A DNA stretch of 55,517 nt from Peptococcaceae bacterium (lineage in GTDB: Bacteria > Bacillota > Desulfitobacteriia > Desulfitobacteriales > Syntrophobotulaceae). Shown piece after piece: positions 10,099 to 22,354 of this stretch. Every line of letters starts with the position of its first letter. The first letter of the stretch is position 1. The position numbers and the translations under genes are program-made. Under the pieces are notes generated by a model. It searched no databases. It was not told the origin of the DNA and saw nothing but the letters and a program-made list of their open reading frames with translations. The stretch covers positions 1 to 55,517 of the forward strand of contig WRJI01000006.1 of assembly GCA_009778595.1 (NCBI GenBank). Reading direction: 5' to 3'.

Positions 10099-10467
10099 AT
10101 GATCCAGGTAGAGACAGCCCTGCGAGTGGGCGACAACACCGGCGCCAAAAAACTCAAATGTATTCGTGTCCTGGGTGGCTCGGTACGACGGTACGCTTCA
10201 ATCGGAGATGTCATTGTCGCTTCTGTCAAAGAAGCAGCCCCGGGCGGCATGGTTAAAAAAGGTGAAGTCGTCAAAGCCGTTATCGTCCGAACGACAAAGG
10301 AAATCCGCCGCAGCGACGGTTCCTATATTCGTTTCAGCGAAAACGCCGCCGTAATTATCAAAGACGACAAAAGCCCGCGCGGAACTCGCATCTTTGGTCC
10401 GGTGGCTCGGGAACTCCGGGAAAAAGACTACATGCGCATCGTCTCATTAGCTCCGGAAGTGTTGTAA
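10099..10467 (+). CDS. rplN: 50S ribosomal protein L14
   Basis: L14 forms an intersubunit bridge and is the docking site for silencing factor RsfS. The product is 122 residues, exactly the usual length, starting [18 protein letters not shown]. It has the signature [20 protein letters not shown] and ends [16 protein letters not shown]. The ATG follows AAAGGGG. Nothing unusual. Confidence 0.97.
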   Translation: MIQVETALRVGDNTGAKKLKCIRVLGGSVRRYASIGDVIVASVKEAAPGGMVKKGEVVKAVIVRTTKEIRRSDGSYIRFSENAAVIIKDDKSPRGTRIFGPVARELREKDYMRIVSLAPEVL

Positions 10468-10519
10468 TCAGAAGAACCCTCGAACCCTCGGATATGGGAA
10501 TCGGTAGGAGGTGAAATCT

Positions 10520-10873
10520 ATGGCCGTCACAAAAAAAGCGGTGAAGAAACAAAGGCTGCATGTTAGAAAAGGCGATACAGTCATGGTCATAACCGGTAAT
10601 TACGTGGGTAAAACAGGTAAAGTCCTAAGCGCAATACCAAAGAAAGACCGGGTCGTCGTCGAGAAAGTCAACATGATCAAGAGGCATACCAAACCCTCAA
10701 AAGCCTTGCCTCAGGGAGGCATAATCGAGAGGGAAGCTCCCATACATGTCTCCAATGTGATGCTCTATTGCACAGAATGCAAATCTGTCACAAGGCGCAG
10801 CATCAAAATCGTCGGCGATGAAAAAGTACGTGTATGCAAAAAGTGCGGACACAATTTGCCCGGAGGCAAATGA
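10520..10873 (+). CDS. rplX: 50S ribosomal protein L24
   Basis: L24 is an assembly initiator. The product is 117 residues, with a KOW motif ([20 protein letters not shown]). A C-terminal zinc-ribbon-like set of cysteines is at C84, C87, C106 and C109, as in many Firmicute L24s. The ATG at 10520 is chosen because TAGGAGGTGA lies at a good distance; an upstream in-frame start at 10511 overlaps that site. Confidence 0.96.
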   Translation: MAVTKKAVKKQRLHVRKGDTVMVITGNYVGKTGKVLSAIPKKDRVVVEKVNMIKRHTKPSKALPQGGIIEREAPIHVSNVMLYCTECKSVTRRSIKIVGDEKVRVCKKCGHNLPGGK

Positions 10874-10897
10874 TACGCAAAGAAAGGAGGCTAACAG

Positions 10898-11437
10898 GTG
10901 GCGCGTTTGAAAGAATTCTATGAAACCGAATTAATAAAAACTTTGCAGAAGAAGTTTGACTATACAAACGTCATGCAGGCACCGCGACTCGAAAAAGTCG
11001 TCGTCAATATCGGATTAGGCGAAGCTATCGCCAATCCAAAAGCTATCGATTTTGCCGTCAACGATATCATGACCATAACAGGTCAAAAACCCGTTGTCAC
11101 CAGGGCGAAAAAATCCATAGCCGGCTTCAAACTCCGGGCAGGAATGCCCATAGGAGCGAAAGTCACTCTGCGGGGCGTCCGTATGTATGAGTTCGTTGAC
11201 AGACTGCTCAATGTCGCCGTTCCTCGTATCCGCGATTTTCAGGGCGTATCTGCCAACTCCTTTGACGGCCGCGGCAATTACTCTCTGGGAATCAAGGAAC
11301 AACTCATCTTTCCGGAGATCAACTACGATAAAATCGACAAGATTCGCGGCATGGACATCGTCTTTGTCACCTCGGCAAAAACCGACGAAGAAGCCAAAGA
11401 ACTCCTGCGCGGGTTCGGTATGCCGTTTAAGAGTTAA
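10898..11437 (+). CDS. rplE: 50S ribosomal protein L5
   Basis: L5 binds 5S rRNA and contacts P-site tRNA. The product is 179 residues, typical. Conserved blocks include [28 protein letters not shown] and [18 protein letters not shown]. The GTG start is supported by AAAGGAGG upstream. rpsN follows after 26 nt. Confidence 0.97.
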   Translation: MARLKEFYETELIKTLQKKFDYTNVMQAPRLEKVVVNIGLGEAIANPKAIDFAVNDIMTITGQKPVVTRAKKSIAGFKLRAGMPIGAKVTLRGVRMYEFVDRLLNVAVPRIRDFQGVSANSFDGRGNYSLGIKEQLIFPEINYDKIDKIRGMDIVFVTSAKTDEEAKELLRGFGMPFKS

Positions 11438-11463
11438 ATCATAACTGAGAAGGAGGCGTCGCA

Positions 11464-11649
11464 ATGGCCAAAAAAGCGATGATGATACGTCAGACCCGCA
11501 AACCCAAATACACCGTACGTTGGCATAACCGTTGCAACATCTGCGGCCGCCCGCACGGGTATATGAGGAAATTCCAGGTATGCAGAATATGCTTCCGCGA
11601 ATTAGCCTACAAAGGTGAACTGCCCGGCATTACAAAATCCAGCTGGTAA
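11464..11649 (+). CDS. rpsN: 30S ribosomal protein S14, zinc type
   Basis: The short, zinc-binding form of S14 (61 residues). It has C24-x2-C27 and C40-x2-C43 and ends [11 protein letters not shown]. The ATG follows GAAGGAGGCG. This C+ form sits in the spc operon of most Firmicutes; a zinc-free paralogue elsewhere is common but is not visible here. Confidence 0.97.
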   Translation: MAKKAMMIRQTRKPKYTVRWHNRCNICGRPHGYMRKFQVCRICFRELAYKGELPGITKSSW

Positions 11650-11676
11650 TACTGCTTGGAGAAAGGGGGAAACACA

Positions 11677-12075
11677 ATGTCGATGTCAGATCCGATCGCC
11701 GATTTTCTTACTCGTATCCGCAACGCCGGAACAGTTTATCATGATAAAGTCGAAGTGCCCGCGTCAACAGTCAAAAAAGCCTTGGCGGATCTCATGAAAA
11801 AAGAAGGATTCATTAAAGACTACGAAGTCATCGAAGATAACAAACAAGGCGTCCTGAAGATCTATCTTAAATACGGACCTAACCGAGAAAGAGTCATCTC
11901 CGGTTTGAAAAGAATCAGTCGGCCCGGCCTGCGCATATACGCAAAAAAAGACCAGTTGCCCAAAGTCCTTGGAGGGCTCGGAATCGCCGTAATCTCCACG
12001 TCCAAAGGGATTATGCCCGACAGACAGGCGCGTCGTGAAGGGTTGGGCGGAGAAGTCATCTGCTATATCTGGTAA
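11677..12075 (+). CDS. rpsH: 30S ribosomal protein S8
   Basis: S8 organises the 30S central domain and in E. coli represses the spc operon. The product is 132 residues. The ATG at 11677 gives [17 protein letters not shown], which aligns with the family's MVMTDPIADMLTRIRNA and follows GAAAGGGGG. The C-terminal [26 protein letters not shown] block is conserved. A 103-nt spacer separates it from rplF. Confidence 0.96.
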   Translation: MSMSDPIADFLTRIRNAGTVYHDKVEVPASTVKKALADLMKKEGFIKDYEVIEDNKQGVLKIYLKYGPNRERVISGLKRISRPGLRIYAKKDQLPKVLGGLGIAVISTSKGIMPDRQARREGLGGEVICYIW

Positions 12076-12178
12076 CAACCCAACAAAGAATGGTACCCAC
12101 AAACGTCATCTGCAAGTGGCCGATCTCAAACGACCGGTAACGCAAAGACACAAATACGTCAGAAAGGGAGGATCAAAC

Positions 12179-12724
12179 ATGTCTCGTATTGGAAGAAAAC
12201 CCATCGGCATTCCGGCAGGAGTCAGCTTGGAACGCCAAGGCAATACCATCACAGTCAAAGGACCCAAAGGCACCTTGACCAGAGACCTCTGCCCGGACAT
12301 CCAAATAGACATTGATGACAGTCAGATTCAATGCAGCAGACCCAGTGATCATCCGCGCCACAGATCGATGCATGGTTTGACACGCACCCTGTTGAACAAT
12401 ATGGTCGAAGGGGTAACAAACGGATACAGCGTATCTCTTGACATCATCGGAGTTGGTTACCGTGCCGCTATGGACGACGGACAATTGGCTCTGGCCATCG
12501 GTAAATCCCATCCAGTCCGGATCAAACCATGGGAAGGCATTGAAGTTGAAGTTATTGGCCAGAACAAAATCGTTATCAAAGGCATAGACAAAGAAAAAGT
12601 CGGCACATTCGCGGCTATCGTGCGAAAACAGCGACTGCCGGAACCTTACAAGGGTAAAGGGATTAAGTACTCAACAGAAATCGTTCGACGTAAAGTTGGC
12701 AAGACGGGAGCCGCAAAGAAATAG
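12179..12724 (+). CDS. rplF: 50S ribosomal protein L6
   Basis: L6 sits near the factor-binding site. The product is 181 residues, starting [17 protein letters not shown], and contains two homologous halves. The signature [19 protein letters not shown]-like end is present. The ATG follows GAAAGGGAGG. The open frame extends far upstream, but that part has no L6 similarity, so the ATG here is used. Confidence 0.96.
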   Translation: MSRIGRKPIGIPAGVSLERQGNTITVKGPKGTLTRDLCPDIQIDIDDSQIQCSRPSDHPRHRSMHGLTRTLLNNMVEGVTNGYSVSLDIIGVGYRAAMDDGQLALAIGKSHPVRIKPWEGIEVEVIGQNKIVIKGIDKEKVGTFAAIVRKQRLPEPYKGKGIKYSTEIVRRKVGKTGAAKK

Positions 12725-12801
12725 CAAGTTTATTGTGAGGAACATACCACCTCCCAAAGGTAAGGGCACAAACTCTTGCCGCCAGAAAGGAGCACAGGCT
12801 C

Positions 12802-13308
12802 GTGATCAAGAAAATTGACCGACGGGAAATCCGCCGGGCTAAACGCAAAAGTGTTAGAAAAAAAGTCTCCGGTACGGCGCAGAGACCGCGGTTAAGCGTA
12901 TTCAGGAGCTTAAACCATATCTACGCTCAGATAATCGATGATGAACGTGGCATCACTCTAGCTGCGGCGTCTTCGCTGGATCAGGAATTCCGAACGGCAG
13001 GAAAAAGTGACTCAGTCGCTGCCTCAGCTTCAGACGACAAAGCAACTGTTGCCGCAACCGGCAAAGCCGCCGGCAAAACCGCCGACAAAGCCGCCCCAAA
13101 AGGCAAATCCGGTAAAACGAAAACAACGGACTCAACCCGTGAGACGGGTGGTAACATTGTTGGAGCCCAAAAAGTTGGCAAACTCATCGCCGAGAAGGCC
13201 AAAGCGAAAGGTATAGAGAAAGTCGTGTTCGATCGAGGCGGCAACATCTACCACGGACGTGTGGCTGCTCTGGCTGAAGCTGCACGCGAGGCAGGGCTCG
13301 ATTTCTAA
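12802..13308 (+). CDS. rplR: 50S ribosomal protein L18 with Ala/Lys/Thr-rich insertion
   Basis: L18 carries 5S rRNA into the 50S subunit. Both ends match the family: [20 protein letters not shown] and then [24 protein letters not shown]...AAREAGLDF. The product is 168 residues, while the usual length is near 120. The excess is a low-complexity stretch at residues 66-115 made of Ala, Lys, Thr, Gly, Asp and Ser, inserted where other L18s have a short surface loop. The frame runs through it, so it is translated unless spliced out. The start is GTG after AAAGGAGC. Confidence 0.95.
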   Translation: MIKKIDRREIRRAKRKSVRKKVSGTAQRPRLSVFRSLNHIYAQIIDDERGITLAAASSLDQEFRTAGKSDSVAASASDDKATVAATGKAAGKTADKAAPKGKSGKTKTTDSTRETGGNIVGAQKVGKLIAEKAKAKGIEKVVFDRGGNIYHGRVAALAEAAREAGLDF

Positions 13309-13331
13309 TTTATAAAAAAGGAGGGACCCCA

Positions 13332-13838
13332 TTGACCATTAACGCAAGCAAACTCGAATTGACTGAAAAAGTCGTGCATATCGCACGTGTTGCTAAAGTT
13401 GTCAAAGGCGGACGGCGTTTCAGTTTCAGTGCCCTGGTTGTTGTTGGCGACGGCAACGGTATCGTCGGTGTAGGTTTGGGCAAAGCGGGCGAAGTGCCGG
13501 AAGCGATTCGCAAAGGTGTGGAAGACGCCAAGAAGAACTTGATATCGATTTCTTTGCATGACACCACGATTCTTCACCCCATTACCGGTATCTACGGTGC
13601 GGGCAGAGTCATGCTGAAACCAGCCTCCAAAGGAACAGGCGTTATCGCCGGCGGACCCGTACGCGCTGTTGTGGAAGCCGCCGGGATCAAAGACATTCTG
13701 ACCAAATCATTAGGATCGTCCAACGCCCACAACGTCGTCAACGCCACCATGGCCGGCCTGAAAGGCTTAAAACGCGCAGAAGATGTGGCAAAACTGCGGG
13801 ACAAATCAGTCAAAGAGATTTTCACAGGCAAAAAATGA
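13332..13838 (+). CDS. rpsE: 30S ribosomal protein S5
   Basis: S5 contributes to decoding accuracy and the mRNA entry helicase. The product is 168 residues, with the N-terminal dsRBD-like domain ([18 protein letters not shown]) and the [13 protein letters not shown]-like block ([18 protein letters not shown]). The start is TTG after AAAAGGAGGG. In most bacteria rpmD would follow; here the next gene is rplO, 43 nt on. Confidence 0.97.
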   Translation: MTINASKLELTEKVVHIARVAKVVKGGRRFSFSALVVVGDGNGIVGVGLGKAGEVPEAIRKGVEDAKKNLISISLHDTTILHPITGIYGAGRVMLKPASKGTGVIAGGPVRAVVEAAGIKDILTKSLGSSNAHNVVNATMAGLKGLKRAEDVAKLRDKSVKEIFTGKK

Positions 13839-13881
13839 TGAGGAAAACGACTCGATTCAAAAAGAAAGGAGGTCGCGTGTT

Positions 13882-14325
13882 TTGAAACTTCATGAAATAA
13901 CACCCGCCCCCGGGTCAACATCAAAAAGGAAACGGGTTGGACGGGGCAACGGTTCCGGTATGGGAAACACAGCCTGTCGCGGGCACAAAGGACAGAAAGC
14001 CCGATCCGGAGGCGGCGTCAGGCCGGGTTTTGAAGGCGGCCAGATGCCGATTACCCGCCGGTTGCCCAAACACGGGTTTAACAATATTTTTCGTAAGGAA
14101 TATAAGGTTATCAACCTGGGCCAATTGGAAACCAGATTTGAAGACGGTGCTGAAATAACTTTGGAAACACTGGCGGCCAACGGACTTATCAAGAAAAGTG
14201 ATAAGTTGGTGAAAATTCTGGGTCACGGGGAACTGAAGAAAAAACTGACGATACGCGTAAGTAAAATCAGCGCGGCAGCTGCCGAAAAAGTGACTGCCGT
14301 TGGCGGAAAAATCGAGGTGGAGTAA
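13882..14325 (+). CDS. rplO: 50S ribosomal protein L15
   Basis: A late-assembly 50S protein of 147 residues. It has the Gly-rich N-terminus ([30 protein letters not shown]) and the C-terminal [25 protein letters not shown] block. The TTG start gives [12 protein letters not shown] and follows AAAGGAGGTCG. The open frame continues upstream into rpsE without L15 similarity. secY starts one base after the stop. Confidence 0.96.
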   Translation: MKLHEITPAPGSTSKRKRVGRGNGSGMGNTACRGHKGQKARSGGGVRPGFEGGQMPITRRLPKHGFNNIFRKEYKVINLGQLETRFEDGAEITLETLAANGLIKKSDKLVKILGHGELKKKLTIRVSKISAAAAEKVTAVGGKIEVE

Positions 14326-14326
14326 A

Positions 14327-16302
<1,976 letters not shown>

Positions 16303-16341
16303 CTGGCAACAGGATTGTCAAGTAGGAGACAGGTATTAGTT

Positions 16342-17091
16342 ATGGTGGAGATGAAGAGTGCCGCTGAAATTGCTCAGATGCGCGCTGCCGGAAAGATTGT
16401 TGCTGAAGTGTTGGCCAGGGTCGGCGAAAACGTCAAACCGGGAGTGACCACTGGGATCCTGAACAGAATTGCTGAAGACACAATTGCTCACAGAGGTGCC
16501 CAACCCGCTTTTAAAGGATACCGCGGATTCCCGGCCACCCTGTGTACATCGGTTAACGAGCAAGTCGTTCATGGGATACCGGGATCCCGTGTTCTCAATG
16601 AAGGAGATATCATCAGTATCGACTGCGGTGTAATCTTGAATGGGTTTTTCGGCGACGCCGCCAAAACCTTTGCTGTCGGCCAGATCAGCAAGGAGAAACA
16701 GAATCTGCTGGATGTCACAGAACACTCGCTGATGCTGGGAATATCCAAAGTCGCGATGGGAAACCGTCTTTCCGATATATCAGCCGCGATCCAGAGTTAT
16801 GTGGAAGGAGAAGGGATGTCAGTGGTGCGGGACTATACGGGTCATGGCATTGGACGGCAGCTTCATGAACCCCCCGAAATTCGTAACTTCGGCAGACCCG
16901 GTAGAGGTCCCAGACTGGAAAAAGGAATGGTCCTGGCCATAGAGCCTATGGTGAATTTAGGTGTCTACCAGGTGAGCATCGAAAGGGACAAATGGACGGT
17001 GGTAACCAAAGACCGGAAACCGTCGGCGCATTTTGAGCACACAGTCGCTGTCACGGAAAACGGGTATGATATTCTAACTGTGTTGGAATGA
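16342..17091 (+). CDS. map: Methionine aminopeptidase, type I
   Basis: Removes the initiator methionine from new proteins. The product is 249 residues with the five metal ligands D94, D105, H168, E201 and E232 in SIDCG, GDAAKT, TGHGIG, AIEPM and FEHTV. The ATG at 16342 gives MVEMKSAAEIAQMRAAG, which aligns end to end with the Bacillus enzyme. An in-frame TTG at 16315 would add nine residues and has a poorer ribosome binding site. Confidence 0.95.
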   Translation: MVEMKSAAEIAQMRAAGKIVAEVLARVGENVKPGVTTGILNRIAEDTIAHRGAQPAFKGYRGFPATLCTSVNEQVVHGIPGSRVLNEGDIISIDCGVILNGFFGDAAKTFAVGQISKEKQNLLDVTEHSLMLGISKVAMGNRLSDISAAIQSYVEGEGMSVVRDYTGHGIGRQLHEPPEIRNFGRPGRGPRLEKGMVLAIEPMVNLGVYQVSIERDKWTVVTKDRKPSAHFEHTVAVTENGYDILTVLE

Positions 17092-17152
17092 CTTGATGGG
17101 TTAAGCTATCGTCTGTTACCGGGAACTGAATTCTGCCGAAGGGAGGAAAAAA

Positions 17153-17371
17153 ATGTCTAAAGAAGATGTTATTGAAGTTGAAGGTAAGGTTCTCGAGCCA
17201 TTGCCCAATGCCATGTTCCGAGTTGAACTCAACAACGGCCACAAGATTCTCGCTCACGTTTCAGGGAAAATCAGGATGCACTTCATACGAATTCTACCCG
17301 GTGACAGAGTCACCGTTGAACTGTCACCTTATGATTTAACCCGCGGGCGCATCGTTTACAGGTTCAAATGA
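17153..17371 (+). CDS. infA: Translation initiation factor IF-1
   Basis: IF-1 occupies the A site during initiation. The product is 72 residues, one OB fold, starting [22 protein letters not shown] and ending [12 protein letters not shown], the normal length and ends. The ATG follows GGGAGGAAAAA. The 61-nt gap after map contains no KOW-domain gene, which some Clostridia have there. Confidence 0.97.
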   Translation: MSKEDVIEVEGKVLEPLPNAMFRVELNNGHKILAHVSGKIRMHFIRILPGDRVTVELSPYDLTRGRIVYRFK

Positions 17372-17418
17372 ACCGATGCAAGATCCAAGTCATACTATTT
17401 TGAAAAGGAGGATTTTCG

Positions 17419-17532
17419 ATGAAAGTACGTTCGTCTGTTAAACAGATTTGCGACAAATGCAAAATCATAAAGCGAAAAGGCCGCGTCATGGTTATTTGCG
17501 AAAATCCTAAGCATAAACAACGACAAGGCTGA
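17419..17532 (+). CDS. rpmJ: 50S ribosomal protein L36, zinc type
   Basis: The smallest ribosomal protein, 37 residues: [20 protein letters not shown] followed by [17 protein letters not shown]. The zinc ligands are C11, C14, C27 and H32. The ATG follows AAAAGGAGGA. Standard position between infA and rpsM. Confidence 0.97.
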   Translation: MKVRSSVKQICDKCKIIKRKGRVMVICENPKHKQRQG

Positions 17533-17597
17533 ATGCCACAGGCCCGAATATCAAAAATCGAACAACGGATAAACGAAAATGGGGGTGTAAGAATCAG

Positions 17598-17969
17598 ATG
17601 GCACGTATCGCTGGGGTGGATTTGCCCCGAGACAAAAGATGTGAAATCGCGCTGACATACATTTATGGTATTGGCATCGCGCATTCAAGAGAGATTCTGG
17701 CAAAGACGAATATCAATCCTGACACACGGACCAAAGACTTGTCCGAAAGCGAAGTATCCCGGCTTAGAGAGGTCATCGATAAAGAGTATAAGGTTGAAGG
17801 TGACTTGCGCCGCGAGGTGTCACTCAACATAAAACGTCTTATCGAGATCGGATGCTACCGGGGAGTTCGCCACCGTAAGGGATTACCGGTTCGCGGCCAA
17901 CGAACAAAGACCAATGCCCGTACCCGTAAAGGGCCGGCTCGCGCCATTGGCGGCAAGAAGAAGAAATAG
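17598..17969 (+). CDS. rpsM: 30S ribosomal protein S13
   Basis: S13 bridges the 30S head to the 50S subunit and contacts P-site tRNA. The product is 123 residues, starting [26 protein letters not shown]. The C-terminal [23 protein letters not shown] stretch is conserved. The ATG follows GGGGGTG. The spacer after it has a short tandem repeat. Confidence 0.97.
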   Translation: MARIAGVDLPRDKRCEIALTYIYGIGIAHSREILAKTNINPDTRTKDLSESEVSRLREVIDKEYKVEGDLRREVSLNIKRLIEIGCYRGVRHRKGLPVRGQRTKTNARTRKGPARAIGGKKKK

Positions 17970-17993
17970 GTTCATCGAACCTCAGATCGAGCG

Positions 17994-18030
17994 TCGAATC
18001 ACGAATCGAACTTCGAATCACGAATCGAAC
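17994..18030 (+). repeat. 18-nt direct repeat in rpsM-rpsK spacer
   Basis: TCGAATCACGAATCGAAC occurs at 17994-18011 and again at 18013-18030, followed by partial copies (GAATCAC, AATCGAAT). The period is 19 nt, as in the unrelated repeat after fusA. It lies just before the ribosome binding site of rpsK. No function is apparent. Confidence 0.8.
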
Positions 18031-18066
18031 GAATCACAAACAATCGAATTAAGGGAGGGATAGAAT

Positions 18067-18456
18067 TTGCCCCGGAAAGTTGTCAGAACGAAACGCAGAG
18101 ATCGCAAGAACATTGAGAACGGTGTCGCTCATATTAAATCGACATTCAATAATACCATTGTAACGATTTCCGATACCGGCGGAAACGCGATTTCCTGGTC
18201 AAGTGCCGGCGCGTTGGGGTTTAAAGGGTCGCGCAAGAGCACGCCCTACGCGGCACAAATGGCTGCGGAAACAGCGGCGAAAGCAGCCATGGAACACGGT
18301 ATGCGCAATGTTGAATGTTTTGTGAAAGGCCCCGGGTCCGGCAGAGAAGCCGCAATTCGCGCGCTCCAAGCCGCCGGATTGGAAGTCAGCTTGATTAGGG
18401 ATGTAACACCGGTTCCTCATAACGGATGCCGGCCACCGAAACGCAGAAGAGTGTAA
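18067..18456 (+). CDS. rpsK: 30S ribosomal protein S11
   Basis: S11 is part of the 30S platform, near the E-site mRNA. The product is 129 residues with [23 protein letters not shown] and the C-terminal [17 protein letters not shown]. The start is TTG after AAGGGAGGG. rpsD follows after 22 nt. Confidence 0.97.
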   Translation: MPRKVVRTKRRDRKNIENGVAHIKSTFNNTIVTISDTGGNAISWSSAGALGFKGSRKSTPYAAQMAAETAAKAAMEHGMRNVECFVKGPGSGREAAIRALQAAGLEVSLIRDVTPVPHNGCRPPKRRRV

Positions 18457-18478
18457 TTAATAAATTAAGGAGGTACCA

Positions 18479-19108
18479 ATGGCGAGATACACCGATTCTG
18501 TTTGCCGGATCTGCCGAAGAGAAGGCATCAAGTTGTTTTTTAAGTCTGAACGCTGCCACACAACCAAATGCTCTTTTGAACGCCGGGCCTATGCACCGGG
18601 ACAACATGGGCAAGGACGCGGGAGGAAACCCAGCGAATACGCGATCCAGTTGCGGGAGAAACAAAAAGCCCGTCGAATGTACGGCGTTTTGGAGAAACAG
18701 TTCCGCCGTTATTTTGCCGTAGCCAACAGGCAAAAAGGGATGACAGGAGAAAACCTCCTGCGTATTTTGGAACGACGGTTGGATAATGTGGTTTATCGAC
18801 TCGGGTTAGCCGGATCCCGCCCCGAAGCGCGGCAGTTTATTACACACGGCCACTATACGGTTAACGGTCGCCGCGTAGACATTGCATCCTACTTGGTTAA
18901 AGCCGGTGATGTTATCGCGATTAAGGAAAAAAGCAGAAACATTAATCGTCTCAAGGAAATGGCTGAAAATATGGGAACACTTGTGGTTCCGGCATGGATG
19001 AGCGTTGATGCGGATACTGTAACAGGAACAATAATCAGGCTGCCTGATCGGGAAGACATCCAAGTCCCCATTGAGGAACAGCTTATTGTTGAAAGATACT
19101 CGCGTTAG
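18479..19108 (+). CDS. rpsD: 30S ribosomal protein S4, zinc-knuckle type
   Basis: S4 starts 30S assembly and is part of the mRNA entry helicase. The product is 209 residues. The N-terminus has four cysteines (C9, C12, C26, C31), the zinc form. It is followed by [12 protein letters not shown] and an S4 RNA-binding domain ([26 protein letters not shown]). The ATG follows TAAGGAGGTAC. It lies in the alpha operon, as in Clostridia but not Bacillus. Confidence 0.97.
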   Translation: MARYTDSVCRICRREGIKLFFKSERCHTTKCSFERRAYAPGQHGQGRGRKPSEYAIQLREKQKARRMYGVLEKQFRRYFAVANRQKGMTGENLLRILERRLDNVVYRLGLAGSRPEARQFITHGHYTVNGRRVDIASYLVKAGDVIAIKEKSRNINRLKEMAENMGTLVVPAWMSVDADTVTGTIIRLPDREDIQVPIEEQLIVERYSR

Positions 19109-19138
19109 CATTTCAAGAAGGAAAGTAGGTGCGAGTCA

Positions 19139-20086
19139 ATGCTAGAAACTGAAAAACCAAGAATTGAATGTTTGGAACGTTCCAGGGACAATAGCTACGC
19201 CAAATTTGTGGTGGAGCCGCTGGAGCGGGGATACGGAACCACGTTGGGTAATGCGTTGCGCCGGATTCTTTTGTCGTCTCTGCCGGGAACGGCAGTAACG
19301 GCAGTTAAAATAGAGGGCGTCTTGCATGAGTTTTCGACGATCCAAGGGGTTCGGGAAGATGTTTCGGAGATTATTCTCAATATCAAGTCATTGGCTTTGA
19401 AAGGATACACAGACGAACCTCGGACGTTGCGTATCGAAGCCCAAGGCAGGGGGGTTGTCAAAGCCGGTGATATTATCACAGGTTCTGATATCGAGGTGCT
19501 CAACCCAAATCTTAGAATCGCCACTCTTGATGCCGACGGGCGTTTGTTCATGGAGATGACAGCGGAAAAGTCGGTGGGTTACGTCCTCGCCGAGAAGAAC
19601 AAGAAACCGGATCATCCCATTGGCGTGATCCCTGTCGATTCAATATTTGCGCCGATTCACAAAGTCAATTTCACTGTGGAAGATACCCGCGTCGGCGTTA
19701 TGACTGATTTGGATAAACTGACGCTGGAAGTGTGGTCCAACGGCAACATTACCCCTGAAGATGCCACCAGCTTAGCCGCAAAGATCCTCAGTGAACATCT
19801 CAATCTCTTTATCGGATTAACCGATTCTTTGAGCAATATTGAGATGATGGTAGAAAAAGACGAAGAGAAACAGAGCAAGATCCTGGAAATGACCATCGAA
19901 GAGATGGATCTTTCCGTCAGATCCTTCAACTGTCTCAAACGAGCAGGGATTAACACAGTTGAGGAGCTGACCCAGAAGACTGAGGAAGACATGATCAAAG
20001 TCCGCAACCTTGGTCGTAAATCATTGGAAGAAGTCGAAAACAAACTCCACGATTTAAGTCTGGGGTTCCGCGTCGCGGATGAGTAA
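19139..20086 (+). CDS. rpoA: RNA polymerase subunit alpha
   Basis: Scaffold for RNA polymerase assembly. The product is 315 residues, normal for Firmicutes. The N-terminal dimerisation domain ([32 protein letters not shown]) is followed by the C-terminal DNA-binding domain ([34 protein letters not shown]). The ATG follows GGAAAGTAGG. rplQ follows after 25 nt. Confidence 0.98.
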   Translation: MLETEKPRIECLERSRDNSYAKFVVEPLERGYGTTLGNALRRILLSSLPGTAVTAVKIEGVLHEFSTIQGVREDVSEIILNIKSLALKGYTDEPRTLRIEAQGRGVVKAGDIITGSDIEVLNPNLRIATLDADGRLFMEMTAEKSVGYVLAEKNKKPDHPIGVIPVDSIFAPIHKVNFTVEDTRVGVMTDLDKLTLEVWSNGNITPEDATSLAAKILSEHLNLFIGLTDSLSNIEMMVEKDEEKQSKILEMTIEEMDLSVRSFNCLKRAGINTVEELTQKTEEDMIKVRNLGRKSLEEVENKLHDLSLGFRVADE

Positions 20087-20111
20087 CACACGCAGTTAAG
20101 GAGGGAAAAAA

Positions 20112-20450
20112 ATGCCTTATCGCAAATTAGGGCGTAATATGGGTCACCGGCGCGCGTTGTTGCGCAATATCGTTACCTCCTTGCTAAAACACGGCAAGAT
20201 TGAAACAACTGAAGCACGGGCAAAAGAGATCAACGCTATTGCGGAAAAAATGATTACTTTAGGCAAACGCAATGATTTGCATGCCCGGCGGCAGGCCTTA
20301 TCCTATCTTTTGGACGAAGATGTGGTTAGGGATCTGTTTGACCGCATTAGCCCTCGATACGCCGACAGACAAGGTGGCTACACCCGTATCCAGAAGATAG
20401 GTTTTCGACGGGGCGACGCAGCTCAAATGGTTGTTGTCGAATTGGTGTAA
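20112..20450 (+). CDS. rplQ: 50S ribosomal protein L17
   Basis: A tunnel-exit-side 50S protein of 112 residues, starting [39 protein letters not shown]. It ends with the conserved [24 protein letters not shown]. The ATG follows AAGGAGGG. Unlike in many Firmicutes, no ECF-transporter genes (cbiO/ecfT) lie between rplQ and truA. Confidence 0.97.
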   Translation: MPYRKLGRNMGHRRALLRNIVTSLLKHGKIETTEARAKEINAIAEKMITLGKRNDLHARRQALSYLLDEDVVRDLFDRISPRYADRQGGYTRIQKIGFRRGDAAQMVVVELV

Positions 20451-20459
20451 GGTGCCGAT

Positions 20460-21365
20460 ATGCCGTTGATAGGTCACCCCCACTCTTTACGATCCCTGGC
20501 CATAACCCTTGCCTATGACGGAACAGCATACCACGGGTTTCAGGTTCAAAGCGCGTCTCACGGACCCACGATTCAAGGAATCTTAGAAAAAGTCTGGCAT
20601 CGGCTTTTTGGCGAAACCATCAGGGTTACCCCAGCCGGTCGAACCGATGCCGGTGTCCACGCTGCCGGCCAAGTCGTCAGTTTCCGAACCGGTGTCCGTA
20701 TTCCCACGATGAAGGTTGGCAAAGCTATGAACAGCCTTTTGCCTCGGGATATTAGGGTTTTGGAGGTGTGGGAGACAGAACCGGATTTCAGCGCACGGTT
20801 TGACGCCTGCTGGAAACGCTACGATTATTGGGTGGATAACAGGCCTGTTCCGGATGTGTTTTGTCGACGCTGGGCGCATCATGTGACGATGCCGCTGGAT
20901 GTTGAGGCCATGAGAAGAGAAGCTCAGGTTCTGGTAGGGCATCATAATTTTCGAGCTTTTGCTGCCAGCCACGGATCCGGCAGGACCTATGAGCGGACTC
21001 TCAGCCATTGCCAGGTTTTCAGTGAAACCCAAGGGGTTGCCAGGCAACGTCTCCCGGAAGAGCGTAAGTTAATCAAAATCAGTTTTGTCGGAGACGGGTT
21101 CTTGTACAACATGGTGAGGATCATGGCCGGAACATTGGTGGGGTGCGGCAAGGGTCATGTTGGAGGTAGGATGTTGGAAGAGGGTGCGGAAGTTATGGAG
21201 ACTGTGCTGGCTTCCCGGGACAGAACCCGTGCCGGTGATACCTTGCCACCTCATGGTTTGCTTCTGGCCCATGTTGAGTATCAGGGACGTCGACCCAGTG
21301 CGGTTTTTGACGATTTGCCGGTTTCGGAATGGGAAGAGTCTATCTCGGTTCCTAGAAGTTCCTGA
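20460..21365 (+). CDS. truA: tRNA pseudouridine(38-40) synthase TruA
   Basis: Makes pseudouridine at positions 38-40 of the tRNA anticodon arm. The product is 301 residues with ITLAYDGTAYHGFQ near the N-terminus. The catalytic aspartate is in GRTDAGVHA, and the later HNFRAF and DGFLYNMVRIMAGTLV blocks are present. The ATG is 9 nt after the rplQ stop with AAGGTG as the ribosome binding site. The C-terminal 35 or so residues extend a little past the usual end. Confidence 0.95.
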   Translation: MPLIGHPHSLRSLAITLAYDGTAYHGFQVQSASHGPTIQGILEKVWHRLFGETIRVTPAGRTDAGVHAAGQVVSFRTGVRIPTMKVGKAMNSLLPRDIRVLEVWETEPDFSARFDACWKRYDYWVDNRPVPDVFCRRWAHHVTMPLDVEAMRREAQVLVGHHNFRAFAASHGSGRTYERTLSHCQVFSETQGVARQRLPEERKLIKISFVGDGFLYNMVRIMAGTLVGCGKGHVGGRMLEEGAEVMETVLASRDRTRAGDTLPPHGLLLAHVEYQGRRPSAVFDDLPVSEWEESISVPRSS

Positions 21366-21449
21366 GATACGAGAAGCTGATGTTGCTGATTATGGATTCG
21401 TTTTGTAATTGAAATAAAGTTTAAGATAATGGATTTTGGAGGAAGTTAA

Positions 21450-21887
21450 ATGACCACTGAGTTTGCCAAAGCCGGTCAAGTCGAGCATAAATGGTATGTG
21501 ATCGACGCCGCGGATGTCGCTTTGGGACGGACTGCCACCGAGGCCGCCCGATTGTTGCGCGGGAAACACAAGCCGATTTATACGCCTAACGTTGATACAG
21601 GCGATTTCGTCATTATCATTAATGCCGAGAAAGCTATTCTTACCGGTGATAAGATCAACCAGAAGAAGTTGCGCTGGCATAGCGGGTATCCCGGAGGCTT
21701 GAAAGAGCGCTCTTACCGGGAAGTTATGACCAAAACCCCCGAGCGCGCTATGGAAAAGGCTGTTAAGGGCATGTTGCCCCATAACCGCTTGGGGAAACAG
21801 ATGTACGGGAAACTTAAGGTTTACCGTGGTTCCGAACATCCACATCAGGCTCAGAAACCGGAAATGTGGACGGCTCAAAAAAGCTGA
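21450..21887 (+). CDS. rplM: 50S ribosomal protein L13
   Basis: An early-assembly 50S protein of 145 residues. It has [40 protein letters not shown]-like residues ([13 protein letters not shown]) and [18 protein letters not shown]. The ATG follows TTGGAGGAAG. It forms the usual pair with rpsI. Confidence 0.97.
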   Translation: MTTEFAKAGQVEHKWYVIDAADVALGRTATEAARLLRGKHKPIYTPNVDTGDFVIIINAEKAILTGDKINQKKLRWHSGYPGGLKERSYREVMTKTPERAMEKAVKGMLPHNRLGKQMYGKLKVYRGSEHPHQAQKPEMWTAQKS

Positions 21888-21915
21888 TCAACCAACTATA
21901 CCGAGGAGGTAAAAA

Positions 21916-22308
21916 ATGGCTATCAACCACTACTTGGGAACTGGAAGAAGGAAGAACGCTGTCGCCCGTGTCAGGATAACACCCGGTACCGGGAAGTTTG
22001 TGGTGAACAAGCGCGAGTTGGACGAATATTTCGGGAAGAAGACTCTGGTGATGATTGTTCAGCAGCCCTTTACTGTTACCGAGACTGAAGGCAAATACGA
22101 CGTCTTTGCGCGGGTTCATGGCGGGGGCACCACCGGTCAGGCGGGAGCGTTGCGCATGGGCATCGCCCGAGCTTTGCTGGAGATGGATGCGGGGTTACGG
22201 CCGACTTTGAAGCGCGCCAAGTTTTTGACCCGTGATCCGCGCATGAAAGAACGCCGTAAATATGGCCTGAAAAAGGCCCGGAAAGCGCCGCAGTTTTCGA
22301 AACGTTAG
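21916..22308 (+). CDS. rpsI: 30S ribosomal protein S9
   Basis: S9 reaches P-site tRNA with its C-terminal tail. The product is 130 residues, with [39 protein letters not shown] and the basic tail ending KAPQFSKR, whose final arginine touches tRNA. The ATG follows GAGGAGGTAA. It is the last gene of the ribosomal block. Confidence 0.97.
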   Translation: MAINHYLGTGRRKNAVARVRITPGTGKFVVNKRELDEYFGKKTLVMIVQQPFTVTETEGKYDVFARVHGGGTTGQAGALRMGIARALLEMDAGLRPTLKRAKFLTRDPRMKERRKYGLKKARKAPQFSKR

Positions 22309-22354
22309 AGATCCTTGGAGCTCTGTCAGGAGATCAGGGATTTGGATCAGAGTT

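Noticed and set aside
12035-12178. Long N-terminal extension of L6
   Set aside because: The frame is open upstream, but the residues do not resemble L6 and a good ribosome binding site lies before the ATG at 12179.
13838-13885. A 15-codon frame between rpsE and rplO as a remnant of rpmD
   Set aside because: It has no similarity to L30 and mostly encodes the ribosome binding region of rplO.
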